Shown here: one piece after another, positions 35,192 through 46,923 of the stretch | How the letters are laid out: every line of letters starts with the position of its first letter | Position numbering within the stretch: the stretch's first letter is position 1 | DNA from: Narthecium ossifragum | Taxonomy: Eukaryota; Streptophyta; Magnoliopsida; Dioscoreales; Nartheciaceae | Assembly (NCBI GenBank): GCA_963920575.1 | Contig: OY986968.1 | Coordinates: 23,442,129-23,506,128, forward strand | DNA: 64,000 nt | Direction: 5' to 3' | Position numbers and translations under genes: made by a program | Notes under the pieces: model-generated | Databases searched by the model: none | Told to the model about the DNA's origin: nothing | What the model saw: only the letters and a program-made list of their open reading frames with translations

Positions 35192-36831
35192 GGGATTTTT
35201 GCATTCAGGTACCACGTACATTCCCAGGAATGCAGTTTGGTACCTTGTAGTTTCAGATTGGCAATTTGATGCCACCAGGTTATAATACCAGAGCAAGGTG
35301 ATCCAAGCTCCTCAACGGCGTTATGTGGACTGACGGTAAACTGGTCACGTGATACACACGTGACTACCATCAGCCCACATAGCCACGTGTCGTGTCATCT
35401 TCTATTACACGTGTCTTTCAATAGTGAAAATAAAATCCACACTCGTCCCTGCTCGTCCCCGCTCGTCACCGATTCACCGGAGCTCGCCATCAGTGCCGTC
35501 CTCCAAGCCGCCGCCCGCGGCCCTCCCTACCGTGCAACCTCACCGCCGTCCGGCTAGCGCCGCCACCACCCCCCACCTCCTTGCGGTCCTCAGAGCGTTC
35601 CGGCGCCCGTCAACATCATTGAGGCAGTGCGGATGGGGGTTGGCGTCGGTGGTCGTCTATGCCATGGACATGATCGAGCTGACGGACTGAGCCGCAGGCA
35701 CGCTTGCTCATGGGGAGAAGCTTGACAAGGTCACCGTCACCAAGAACTCGATCGTCGAGATGCGAGGGCACATCGTCGCAGGGCTCGATAGGTACCTGCA
35801 GGAGAGCGGAGAGCGGACAGGGGCTTGCCATCCGCGCCTCCTTGCCATCTCCGGGCCTTCTTCTCCTTCCCTTTTCTCTTTCTTTTTCCCTTGTTTCTCC
35901 TTTCCCTCGTTCCTATGTTCCAATCCTTTTTTGCTCTGTTTTTTTTGTTTCCTTTTCCACAATCTTCTCCATCTCCGGCAGTGATCATCACTACCACTAC
36001 CGCAGCCACCTCCCTAGGCGCCGTCGCCTCCACTGGCCGGCATGATCTCGCAGCACCCGGGGGTCTACCTGATGGTGGTGGTGGAGGAGGAGGAGCAGGA
36101 CCCGGAGCAGAGGAGGAGGAGCAGTAGAGAGGAGGAGGAGGAGCAGAGGAGGAGGGGGAGGAGGACGATCTGTACGCGGCCACTGGCGTGGAGTCTCCAC
36201 CGCTGCCACTGCACGAGATCAGAGATCTTACCGTCGGCGCTGATCTACGGTCATCGGCGTGCAACAGTCGCGATCCAACGCGCCATCGTCGCGTTGCAGT
36301 CCTAGGCTTGTGGCCGCCGTCGCTACGAGCCAAGCGCTGCCACCGTCGGCGCTCACTTGCGCGGCTGCACCAGTCCCGATCTCGCCAGCCTGCGTGTCGA
36401 TGAGAACCACCTCGACGACAAGCGTCATGTTGATGATGCCCACGATCTGAGGGTGAGCTATCAGGCGGTGAGCTATTAGGCGCTCACTTCTTCTTCTCCT
36501 CCTCCTCCTCTCTCCTCTGAGGGTGAGCTATCAGGCGGTGCTCAAAGCTCTGTTCCAAGCTCTAAGGAAGACAGAGGAGGTTGTGGATGATGCCCACGAT
36601 CTCTGCGGCCTAACAGTGACGGGAAACGGGTGCAAAACCAGGAAACGAGTGCAAAACCGCTCACGTGCGCGCACGTGAGTGGTTTCCCGTCAATTTACAC
36701 TAACGGAGTCGAGGGTTGGGATTAAGTTGCAATTGGTTTATAACCTGGTGGCATCAAATTGCCAATCTGAAACTACAAGGTACCAAACTGCATTCTTGGG
36801 AAAGTACGTGATACCGGAATGCAAAAATCCC
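35192..36831. mobile_element. Mutator-like element (MULE), non-autonomous, 1.64 kb
   Basis: Inverted arms of about 150 bp start GGGATTTTTGCATTC (35192) and end GAATGCAAAAATCCC (36831). TATTTACAA flanks both sides (35183-35191 and 36832-36840), a perfect 9-bp duplication typical of Mutator. There is no transposase. The GC-rich interior looks exonic. A plus-strand stretch at about 35650-35830 and another at about 36510-36610 (LRVSYQAVLKALFQALRK) read like protein but contain stops and no named domain. A 22-bp sequence starting GAGGGTGAGCTATC is repeated at about 36448 and 36519. The host gene of origin is not recognised. Confidence 0.9.
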
Positions 36832-37369
36832 TATTTACAATGGACCTAAACGACTCTACTCAAGCAAGCCCAGCCCCCATTTGGTGTGGTTTGGGGAAAA
36901 ATTTAGGGAATTTTAGGGTCAAGGGGATTTGAGGATAAGAAAAATGAAGTTATCTAATGGGGATAGGAAAAAGTATAGCAGTAATGGTAGCTGGAATATG
37001 GATAGATTAGTAAAGATTGTTGAGCCGTGATATACAGCCAACCTGACGTGGTGTTGGCAATCAGCCAACCTGACGTGGCGTGCATAGATGATCAACACGT
37101 GTCCACATTTTGAAAGCTGAATCAATTTTGACCTCTCCTCTCTGCTTTCTCTGCTTCCTTCTCCTTCCTTCTCAGCCAACCTCTCCTCTCCTCCACCGAT
37201 CACCGATCTCCCCTCCCCTGCTCCTTCTCCCGCCGATCTCCCCTTCTCCTTAGCCCGCCGGCGGTGATCTCCTCCACCGACCTACACTTCTCCTTCTCCC
37301 GCGGGCTCCGCTATCCTCCGCCGATCTCCCCTTCTCCTTATCCCGCCGACGGTGCTCTCCTCCGCCGCG

Positions 37370-37640
37370 GGCTACTCCACCCGACCTCCTCCCGGCGGCT
37401 CCTCCACCCGGACCTCCTCCCGGCGGCTCCTCCACCCGGACCTCCTCCCGGTTCCTCCCGGTTTCTCCTCGACCAGGACCTCCATCGATCTACGCATCTC
37501 CCGGCGGATCCTCCTCATACCTCCTCCCGGCGGCTCCTCCACCGGGACCTCCTCCCCATACCTCCTCCCGGCGGCTCCTCCACCCAGGCCTCCTCCCCGC
37601 GGCTCCTCCACCCAGACCTCCTCCACCCAGTCCTCCTCCT
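37370..37640. repeat. CTCCTCCCGGCGGCTCCTCCACCC minisatellite region
   Basis: Units built from CTCCTCCCGG and CGGCTCCTCCACC repeat about eight times with variation. A shorter inverted counterpart lies at about 40560-40680. The repeat keeps several frames open. Confidence 0.7.
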
Positions 37641-39339
37641 GACTAACTGCTTCAACGTCGATCATTCTCCGGCTAACTGCTTCCACCGCGGTGCTGCCGG
37701 TGCTCTCCAATCGACATAGACCTCAGGTTTGGGAAAAAAATTCTCTTTCCTGTTACGGTTGCATACTTTTTGTTGGAATTTTGGCTATTTTTGGTGATTG
37801 CCGGTGCTCTCCGATTGAAAACAAGCAATATGCACCAAAGTTGGATTCACAGCTATGAGCAAAAATGCTTTCATTAATTCTATTTCCATGCTTAAAAGTT
37901 AAAATGCTTACTGTAATTCAGATTCCAGCAAGCAAGATTGATGTAATACAATATTTTTAGAATTGCACCAAAGTTGGATTCACAGCTATGAGCAAGACCT
38001 GTTATGATTAAATCTCAATGGCTAAAGTTGTTTTTGGCTGGTCCCAATCACTTAGGGCTTCAAATTAAGGATTGTTTGTCGTAGGGAAGTTTTTCTTTCT
38101 GTAAAAATCAGAATCGATTTCTTTGGTTCTGACTTGATTAATTTTTGCCATGTTACTGTTTCTATGAGTCCTCTATGAAACGGCATGCATAAATAACTTC
38201 ACAGGATGTAGCATTCATAGTGTCATTAGTGATGTTTTCCTGCAGAGATACAGCAATGCATGATGTGTTTTTTTTTCTTCTTTCCTTTAACAGTGGTGAA
38301 GATGCTATCATGTCTATGGGCTTTCTAACAGGCAAAATTCAATGATTAGTGAGGTGCTTTTAAGTTAATCAGTTATGAGGTACTTGAGAGAAATAGGAAT
38401 AGGGAGAACAGAGATGTCTTCTTATGATTCCTAGCCAATAAAGTATGGCAATCTTAGTTCATTTAATTCCAGATAGATCTTTCACCTCAAGTCTTTAGAA
38501 GTTTTCTGAAGAAAAATTCTCACAGCATACCAAATATTTTTTATCTGGGATAGTCGTGGTAGAATGTATTTTTTTATCCAATCCGCGAGATTAAATTCCT
38601 TACAGTTTGTTGGATCATAGTGTTGGCTCTATTATTGTTCTCTCTTCTTCTCCGATCTTGAATATGCTATGTTGACTCGAAAGTGATAATAAATGTTTTA
38701 GCTCAAAAGAAGTTCTTGATCAGTTAGATGTCTTTGAGCTAATATGCTATCTATTTGATGTTTGGTGACAATAAATGTTTTAGCTCAATAAGAAAATCCC
38801 GGAAGAAGGTTCTTTAACTGTGCAATAAATCTTGTTTGATTGCAGCCTCAAGGTGGATGTGATTTCTTTCATTGAGTTGATGGATAAATATATGAACGCG
38901 GAGAGACAGTCATTGCTATGTTGAACAAGAAGATTCAAAGCCTAAAAGCTGTTTTAGAGAGCTTGAATTGTATAGAGGATGATGACATCGGTGAATTGTA
39001 TGTAACAATTGTAGTGCTTATAGTAGTCATTGTACTAATGGTGAACATGTCTTGAGTATGAATGTGTATTCCTTTTGTGTCAGTATCTTTGAATATGAAC
39101 ATGAAAATACTGAGGGCTTTATTAGTAGTGCTTGTAATATTTTCAATTCAAGCTTATCTTATCTTGCTTGCAGTTGGGTAGAAGTTGATTTGTATGTATA
39201 TTAAACTAAGTATAAAAGGTAAAACAAATAAAATTTATGAAAAATTTTGACAACATTTCCTTTGAATACTTGATATAGCATCAACTGCGTACAATTGTTT
39301 ATATATTACAAAAATAGTGAGATACACCCTCACAAGCAT

Positions 39340-39685
39340 TGAATCAAGTGCATATAATTGTTTGGTAATGCTAGTGTTCTCCAACCCCGAGCCAAAGGCA
39401 CCATGCACCTTAATCTCATAATTCCCAAAGCCATCAATTGCTGCTGATTTTCTAGTGACATTAGCTGGGTTAATTTGCAAGAGAGTAATCCATGAGAGAT
39501 ATGAAGGACATCCGCTCTTCACGAGTCATAGTGGACTCCTGGTCGTGGTTGCCCAGGACTGCTGCCCAAGGAATCCTGGAATCCACGGCTGGGCCAAAGG
39601 CTTGAAACAAAGATTCGGCTGCATCAATCGCTGAAGAGCCAAATATATTGTCCCCTGATATGGATGGAGGAGTAGACAAGCATTT
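39340..39685 (-). pseudogene. Purple acid phosphatase (PAP29-like) fragment
   Basis: The minus strand encodes part of the metallophosphatase domain: SGDNIFG, then IPWAAVLGNHDQES with the metal-binding GNHD motif. After a frame change the sequence continues as INPANV ... AIDGFGNYEIKVHG ... LYALDS. The order and spacing match inactive-type plant PAP14/PAP29 proteins. One frameshift (near 39475) and loss of both ends make it non-functional. It lies inside the large inverted-arm element, so it was probably captured. Confidence 0.85.
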
Positions 39686-40990
39686 CTGTCAAAAAAACAC
39701 CATTTGGTTCCTTTTTCTTCCCCGAATTCTAAATTTTAAGAACAAGAAAGTATAGTTTGGTAAGAAAACCATTATAAGAATAAAGAAGTTTAGAATTTAG
39801 AGACAAAGAACAAGTGGATGAATATCCTCAGGAATGCCAATCTGGGTTCAGTTTGCTAAAACAAATCACACAACTTAAGATTAAAGAAATACCTTCTCCT
39901 GATTATGATGAAAAAAGGTGCATATATTTCTACCAGACATTGCATCTGGGTGGTGTCCTAACCATATGTCCAATTATCTACTCGCCCAAGAAGATATAGT
40001 GATGCTAGACCATGATAAAATAAAAGCATTCTGCATACTGTTGTTGAACAACATAAAAATTTGACAGAGCCTGAGTAGAAAGAACAAAAACATAGAAGTA
40101 AAACGTGTTCGGACATCGTGAATATCTCTGCTTAAATCCTCAAATTTAATCATAAAATAATTGGCAATGATGATATAGATAAGAAAAGTGATGGCTATAG
40201 TGGTCGTAATATAAGCCATGGCATTCTAGTAGCATATTGCTCAACAAAGAATTACAGGTATCCCCATCTTTCTCGAAAATATACCATCATAGATCTCCCT
40301 TGGCTTCATCGGAGTTCCAAAAATGTTTCAATCGTAGAGCACCAGCAATCATTCAATCGGAGAAAGAAAATCCAGCAAATTTTTTCCATCGGAGGGCACC
40401 GACAATCACCAAAAATAGCCAAAAATCCAACAAAAAGCACGAAACCATAACAAGAAAGAAATTTTTTTCCCCATACCTGAGGTCGATGTCGATCGGAGGG
40501 CACCGGCAGCACCGCGGTGGAAGTCATTCGCCGGAGATTGATAGAGGTTCAAGCCAGACGCCGGGTGGAGGCTAGAACGATGGAGGAGCCGCTGGGAGGA
40601 GGTCGGGTGGAGGAGGCGAGGTCCGGGTGGAGGAGGCGCCGGGAGGAGGTCGGGTGGAGTAGCCCGCGACGGTGGAGAGCACCGCCGGCGGGATGAGGAG
40701 AATGGGAGCTCGGCGGGAGAAGGAGGAGAATGGGAGAAGTGGAGGTCGGCTAGGGCAACTAAAGGTGGGTGACTGGGTAAGCTCTTCTCCACCGTCGATT
40801 TCCCAGCCACGTGTCGCCAATCCATATCAGCCACGTCAGGTTGGCTGAGAGCCAACCAAAGGACGGTTGGCTGGGAAACATTTTTCAAGATTGTTTTATT
40901 TGTTTTGGATGTTTGGGGATAGAAATAGGGATAAGAGGGAAAATGGGGTTACGTAATTCTAACCCTACTCTGTTCTTATGTTAAACATAC

Positions 40991-41547
40991 GTTTGGTGTT
41001 TCTAAATTAAAATTAAACTTAAAATCTATCATGAATTAAGTGCTATTTCTTAAATTTAAATTGAAACAGATTTGTTCATCATTGATTTCACCATGAAACA
41101 AATAGCTTTTGTTCAAATGTGAAAAAAAATTATATAAAAAGAAATAAAATAAAAACATAAAAACTAATAATAAGAGTTGGCGAGCCTTAAAAAGCGAAGC
41201 CTGATCGAGCCTACTCCTTTCAAACTGGCTTGAAATTAATTTGGAGCAAAAAAGAGTGATCAAGCTCTATCCATTCAGATTCAAGCCAAGCTTGATTGTG
41301 AGCCTATTATTAAACCAAGCTCTAGACGCTCGTTTATTTTGACAGACCTAACGATGGGTACATTGCAAAGTATATTTGCTTGTATCATTGCCACTTTTGA
41401 TTTACGATTCAAAGGTAATTAAACTGGGGCATGTCAGTGACTTAACCAGTGACGAATGTTTACGTTTATCCATGAGTTCTAAGTTCACGTGCCCAACACG
41501 CCAAAAGAGGTGGCTGTCTCTTTAAATAAGTAGAAGCAATAAAGTTG
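40991..41547. other. Intergenic, no gene seen
   Basis: AT-rich. Minus ORF 41036-41263 is short, Phe-rich and has no known similarity. Confidence 0.4.
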
Positions 41548-41803
41548 TGTACATTGTGCCGTGACATGTGTAATCGATAATAAGATATTAATTGATTGAT
41601 CTATTCTATTAATAGTGGGTATCTAATCAATCGATATCTCACTATTGATTTAATCATTGGTACGTTTAATCAATAGTAAAATACCGATTGATTGATCTAT
41701 TTCATCGATATTGGGCTACCGATAGACTAGATCAATTAATCGATATCCCACTACCGATTCGACGGGTGTGTAATATATATGATTTGGGCCGTGTACACAA
41801 ATC
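41548..41803. mobile_element. MITE ending in GTACACAAATC (copy 2)
   Basis: It shares its ends and the repeated CGATTGATTGATCTA/TCACTATTGAT words with the copy at 24904-25055. It is longer through internal duplication of the palindromic units. Non-coding. Confidence 0.62.
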
Positions 41804-42159
41804 ATTGCTTAAAAAACAAGGACTTATGCCTAAACAAACAAAATATGATATATGTAATAACCAGACAATATAATCTACATAAATTGATTCTCCAAAATAT
41901 CATTGATTCTAATAAATTATATTTCTTCAAAAATAATTAAAATTTCATATTTATGCAACCAAAAGTCTTATCGGACTAAATACTAATGTTTACCTGGCAG
42001 TTTAAAACTACAACAATACTAAAGTATTTTTAAGCGCGAGGAAAACGGAGATTTATTCCAAAAAATTACTTAATATGGACCCCCTGTAGACACACACACA
42101 CAACCCCCACCATCATTATCCGATGTCCGTCAGACCGTAGCCGTCGGATCGGCGCATCA

Positions 42160-43116
42160 TCACCCATCCACGGCGAGATCCAGCCGTCCGCTCTCCCGCA
42201 AGGCGTGTAGCAGCAACGCCCCCTTCCTCCTCCCCCGCGCGCTGCAGTCCCCTTGCATCGCCGCCGCCACCGCTATCCCCACCGCCGGCGGGGCCGCCGC
42301 CGCGTTCGCCCCCGAGTAGATCGCCGCCAAAACCCCAATGGCGCATTCCCTCCCCCTGCCAGCCATTCCCTCCGCTGCCCTGGCTAGAGCCGCCGCTGCC
42401 ATGCCGTGCACCCGCACCGCCTCCGCCCCCTCCGCCACCGTGCAGAGGAGCTCCAGCGCCGCCAATGCCCGCTCGGCAGTGGCAACCGCCAGTCCTGAGG
42501 CTGCCACAGCCTCCACCGCCGCCGCAGCAGCCCCGGCCTCCACGGCCGCCCGCCGGTTGGCCTCGTCGAGGAGGATAGCCAGTAGCACCTTAGACGCCGG
42601 CCTGGCTAAAGCTGGTTCGCGGAGGGAGGTCACGACGCCGGCGAGGATGGGGGAAGGGGATGGAGAGGAGGAGAGAGAGCGTTCGAGGAGGCGGAGGGCG
42701 GCGAGAGGGTGGCCGGATGCGAAGTGGAGCTCTGCGGCGGCGAAGACGTCAGAGTGGTCGGCGGATGGGGTGCTGGTGTTGGTTGCCCCCGCCGTCGTCG
42801 GGGAGGGTTGGGGGTGGTGGAGCGGGAAGCGCCATTGGGTGAAGCTCTGGGAGGTGGAGGACGACGACGAGGATGACGACGAAGATTGTTGACGGTGGTC
42901 AACGGGCAGGGATGGCGGAGGCGGAGGAGGGGGCGGCGGCGGCGGTGGGGAGGCGGTGGCAGGTGGTGGAGAAGGGAGGAGAGCGGAGGGGGGAGGGGCG
43001 GCGGTGGGGCTGAGGACGGATTGAGTGCAATGCCGGAAGATTCCACACGAAAAGAGGGATATCGGAGGCGGTTTCAGCTTGGGATGGTGGTGGTTGTGGT
43101 TGCTGCTCTTACTCAT
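42160..43116 (-). CDS. ARM-repeat protein related to plant U-box (PUB) proteins, no U-box
   Basis: An intronless, very GC-rich ORF of 318 residues. The N-terminus has a short conserved-looking block (LFSCGIFRHCTQSVLSPT, about residues 21-38). A Pro run follows (57-68), then a Ser run (77-90). From about 120 to the end there are alpha-helical armadillo-type repeats rich in Ala and Leu (LRLLERSL, ALELLCTVAEGAEAVR, KGALLLHALRESG). The repeats resemble the C-terminal half of PUB22/25-type ubiquitin ligases, but no U-box precedes them, so ligase activity is not expected from this protein alone. The start codon is the first ATG of the frame. Opposite-strand ORFs here are GC-driven shadows. The biological role is unknown. 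Confidence 0.82.
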   Translation of the reverse strand: MSKSSNHNHHHPKLKPPPISLFSCGIFRHCTQSVLSPTAAPPPSALLPSPPPATASPPPPPPPPPPPPSLPVDHRQQSSSSSSSSSSTSQSFTQWRFPLHHPQPSPTTAGATNTSTPSADHSDVFAAAELHFASGHPLAALRLLERSLSSSPSPSPILAGVVTSLREPALARPASKVLLAILLDEANRRAAVEAGAAAAAVEAVAASGLAVATAERALAALELLCTVAEGAEAVRVHGMAAAALARAAEGMAGRGRECAIGVLAAIYSGANAAAAPPAVGIAVAAAMQGDCSARGRRKGALLLHALRESGRLDLAVDG

Positions 43117-43588
43117 GGGTGGAGAGTCTAAGCTCCCTGAGATAGTGGCAGGTTCTGTAAATTAGATGGATGTCAAGGGTTTAAGAAAACAAGAGTGGAG
43201 ACAGAGAAGAGAGAAGAGAGAAGATGGTAGGGTGACGGAGAAGAGAAGGTAATTAGGAGGGGGGAGGAGGGGAGTGGAAGAATGGGGCTATCAAGTATCA
43301 AGGAAGGGGGGTGGACAAGAGGGAAAGGGTCATACATACAGGCATTATAAGAGTTTTGCATGTAGTAGTGATGTGATGCAGAAGAGAGAGAAGGGTTTGC
43401 AGAGGAGGAGGTGGTGCTGCTGTGTGCCAATGGCAGTGTGTCTGCCTAGTAGCTTGCCTTTTCATGTGTGGAGCAAGTGGAGCTGTCCCCTCTGGCCCTT
43501 CAAGTTGCCATACTTCTAATTTATGAAAATAGTGCAAATGTCCTGCATACTAATTTGTACAAATTAATGACTTCTATGCTCTCTCTCC
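43117..43588. other. Upstream region of the ARM-repeat gene
   Basis: Rich in GA on the plus strand (CT on the gene's strand), as expected for a 5' leader and promoter. No other gene seen. Confidence 0.45.
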
Positions 43589-43601
43589 GCGCGGCCCTCT
43601 T

Positions 43602-44253
43602 GTTTTTTTTTTTGATGGGATGAACCCACATGCTAAAATTTACATCCAAACATGACAACAAAACTAGCTGACGAACAGCCGAGTCCCTGACTCGCGAGAC
43701 CAGTTATACATCAACCTGGATCTGCGACACGCTCGAGCAACACTATCGGCTCTCGCGTTACACTCTCTAGAAATATATAAAAAGAGAACAGAATAAAAAA
43801 GGAGTGCATGCAACCAAATCTCCTTAGCAATGTGCTCCAAGTCTGGGGGCCATACCCTTAGACCATTAAGGATATGAACTGCGGCGAGTGAATCCGTCTC
43901 AACTATGATATTCTTGAGCCCATGTAATTTAGCATTTCTCATCCCCTCCAAAATCGCTTCCATCTCACCTTCTAGGACTGAAGCAATAACCAGCGGCCTA
44001 CCCCAAGCCCAAACCTCTCTCCGATCTGCGGATAAAACGACAGAGCCGATTGCAGCATATCCAGACAATGGGTCATAAGAAACATCAGTTTGGATCACAT
44101 GAGATCCCAGCGAAGAAGAGGCACCAAGGGACGAACTAGGTGAGGTAGCATGGCTTGGCCTCTTAGCGTGCTCTAACTGCTCTTTTACTATTCTTCTTAT
44201 CTTGCGGGCAACAATCTCAATAGAATCTCCATTGGCACTGAAGACTATCTCGT
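43602..44253 (-). mobile_element. 5'-truncated LINE with poly(A) tail and 13-bp target duplication
   Basis: The insert is flanked by GCGCGGCCCTCTT on both sides (43589-43601 and 44254-44266). It ends, on the minus strand, in a poly(A) run (the T run at 43603-43613). These are the marks of target-primed reverse transcription. It contains the RNase H domain of plant LINEs (43664-44098 minus), with QTDVSYDPLSG, EGEMEAILEGM, ETDSLAAVHILNG and ISRECNARADSVA, the last part of a non-LTR pol. The upstream reading frame continues to about 44250. RT and endonuclease are missing. Confidence 0.93.
43664..44098 (-). pseudogene. LINE RNase H domain (RVT_3 type), remnant
   Basis: This 144-residue frame keeps the RNase H core order: the first Asp in QTDVS, Glu in EGEMEAI, Asp in ETDSLA and the final Asp in NARADSVA. 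So the fold is probably intact although the rest of pol is lost. It is the 3' end of the truncated LINE. No evidence of expression as a cellular gene. Confidence 0.85.
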
Positions 44254-44266
44254 GCGCGGCCCTCTT

Positions 44267-46682
44267 TCACCCCATAAATTACTGCTTCAATATAAAAAAA
44301 AAACTACCAAGAAAACTCAGTTCATCCAGCTATTTTGATACTAGACAACAATCCTCCTGGGCTCCTATGTGCCATGGTTCAATGAGAATGGGAGGTTTCT
44401 TTTTAGGTAGCTTCTATTTTCCACAGTTGGAATTGGTGTGGTCCTCCCAAAAAAGGGTGGATGAATGGAAGGAAGAATGCAGAAGGCGTGAGCTTTTAAA
44501 TGGCCACCTTCCCTGTTTGAGAAAGGTTTTGTTAGGTAAGGTATGGCCATGTGTGGAGCATCCTATTGGTTCTAATGAAACCTCACCATCACAAGAAGTA
44601 ATTGAACACTCCTCCATTCACGTGGACGGTGTGTGCATGCATGCTAATTAGCAGGCTCCGTACTCTAATACTGGCAGTGCCTGGCACAAAGGGATAAGGT
44701 GACAACGGGCCCACTGCTTATTGGACCATTGTTAATGGGGCTCTATTAGCCCATAGCCCAAGCTAATCGTAAACCAGGCCTAGCTGGGCCAGCCCATCAG
44801 CGCTTCAACAATGGTGGAAAAGTTGAGCAAGGTACTGCATGATTGGGAGAGGGGCCCATGCATAATATTATAAACTGGATACATGCGAAGAAAGGAGTGG
44901 CTCCGAGCTGTTTCAGGTACACCAATGATTGCATGTATCCAATCAGGAGGACTATCTAATCTAAACATATCTTTTCCAGGTGCAGCGTTCCCAGCTGTTC
45001 CTGCGAAAGAGGTTGCGTCGAGTTAGGCATTGAGGAGGAACACTCACTGCCAGATTGGATGAAGACAGAGATCTGCGGCCCACGATGGGCCCACCAATCT
45101 CCAGTGTGAGTGTGATGATTCAGGGGAGAGTTGGGCCCTCCCCTCCCTCCCTGATTTGATGATCAGAAGGTCACATAGCTCGATCGATCTAATTAGTTTG
45201 AACAAGTCCAAAGTTGGTCCACATGACAACGTGATCTTTGTTTTGTTGCTCCTGTCTTCTGCTCAGTTGAACGGAAACGTGGACGTCAGGGGACCATAAA
45301 GTTTATATATTAAGATGCATATATGAGATCATTATACTTATGTAATTAGATCAACCTTACGAGGAAGGAAGGGTTGCTGTTACTATACATGACTCTGATT
45401 ACTGGCATGTATACATTATTAATTAATGGGTTTCAGTTATCATATATCATATATGCATTGCAATTTGATTATAATTGAGTTTCATATTATCATCCCCATT
45501 CCGTTATGTATCATAATCACTGAATTCATTATTTGGTTATCACACACTCTTACATGACAGTTGTTGTAGAGTAAATACAATAAATTTACAGCAAGCATAC
45601 ATGCTATGAAGAGCTTGTGTATTGTGATAAGATGAAGAGATATACCTAAAAATATGCGACACAGTTATCGAAACTAATAAATATATTCTCCTGCCAACGA
45701 ACACTCTTTTGATTTCGATTCGAGTAGACCTTGTTGGAGCAAGATTTTTTACATGACACTGTCCAAGGCGGTCAAACCGTCAACCTTGGACCAAACAAAA
45801 GTCTCATCATGCCGTCGACACCAACAAACGATAGCATCCGCCCGACCATTACACCCCCTCGGGATGTATAAAAAAGTAACGGAGCTAAACGCCAACATGC
45901 AAGATCAAATGTCACGGAAGACTACACTAAGAACACAAACTTATAACTTCATGTTAAGCTTCGTTAGCCCGCCCGTACTTCAGTTACCATAGGCACATAG
46001 GGCCATAGAGCTCAATCTCATTGTTTCGGTTTCCTCCACCAACTCAAAAATTTCATCACTTATTTTTGGAAATCATTCTGTATAAAAATTTCTTAAGAAA
46101 TCCAATATGCTTGAACTTTTATTTGTTTCTCGACCTGCCGCGCTTCTTATATCATATTCCGAAGCCTAAACACTCACACGAACTTAACCGATAATCACAG
46201 TAAATACATGAGAACTTAATCAATCGCCCCATTAAATACATGAGTCTCCAAATGAAAAACCTCCTTTTACTGCCATCAAAATGGTAGAGCAAAATTTACA
46301 TCAATGCTTTTATCAATCTAGACTCGCAATAATTGAGAGTTCCTATTAAAAGGCGTTCACCTGTTTTGGAAGCTTCTTCAGCACCAACTCAGCTCGCTTT
46401 TGTAGTGTGAGTTCATCTTATACAAAGCTGCTTTATACTCCCTAAATATCGGTTTAGTTTCTAATTTTTTTTTTCTTTCTTTTTTGCCCCTTGATTCATG
46501 TATCCATTTCTACTCACTTTATACCTGAATATTTCATCATTTGATTCTCTAGTTGGCTAACATGTTACGTTAATGACCACATTTTGGAAATCCCGGTTCC
46601 CATCTCCACATGACCGTAGCATACTAGAGAAACAAATTAAACAAGATGTCCAGAATAGTTTGGTGTGCACACACATACACAC
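44267..46682. other. Intergenic, no gene seen
   Basis: Short ORFs on both strands (for example 44202-44651 plus, 45753-45992 plus) lack recognisable domains and codon bias. No repeats of note. Confidence 0.5.
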
Positions 46683-46872
46683 TCTTTTTATATATCATCC
46701 TTATATGACAGCATAATTATAAGTGAAACTTTTATTGTCTTACGTAACGGGAGTGTCTTAGGTGGAGACTATGTGACATGATAATCTAAGTTTAAGAGGA
46801 TTTAGTCAAAGGGAGTTATTAGGTGATTATTAGAGTGGGTTTGATAGTTACCCTAGGTAAGGGACAACACTA

Positions 46873-46873
<1 letters not shown>
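46683..46873 (+). mobile_element. Short non-autonomous Helitron (plus strand)
   Basis: Starts TCTTTTTATATATCATCC and ends GACAACA CTAG (46870-46873), with a shortened hairpin CCCTAGGTAAGGG. The body is collinear with the copy at 29485-29681. It inserted at the edge of a (TA)n run (about 46874-46912). Confidence 0.78.
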
Positions 46874-46919
<46 letters not shown>

Positions 46920-46923
46920 CATA

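Larger units (their letters stand above)
37040..40880. mobile_element. Large inverted-arm element carrying gene fragments
   Basis: About 800 bp at the left (37040-37850) and about 550 bp at the right (40330-40870) are inverted copies. Shared blocks include CAGCCAACCTGACGTGG, the CTCCTCCCGGCGGCTCC-type repeat and CCGCGGTGCTGCCGGTG. The middle holds a purple acid phosphatase fragment and unassigned AT-rich sequence. Exact ends and target duplication are not resolved. The structure fits a Mutator-like or foldback element. ORFs in the proline-rich arms (37264-37719 and 40406-40888) are low-complexity and probably not genes. Confidence 0.65.

Noticed and set aside
36870..41000. GTTTGGGGATA-type words at about 36890 and about 40915 as the outer TIRs of one transposon
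   Set aside because: The words are in direct, not inverted, orientation, so they do not form a TIR pair. I therefore left the outer ends of the inverted-arm element undefined.
42116..43131. ORFs on the plus strand and in other minus frames over the ARM-repeat gene
   Set aside because: GC-driven shadows, Arg/Gly- or Pro-rich, with no conserved motif.
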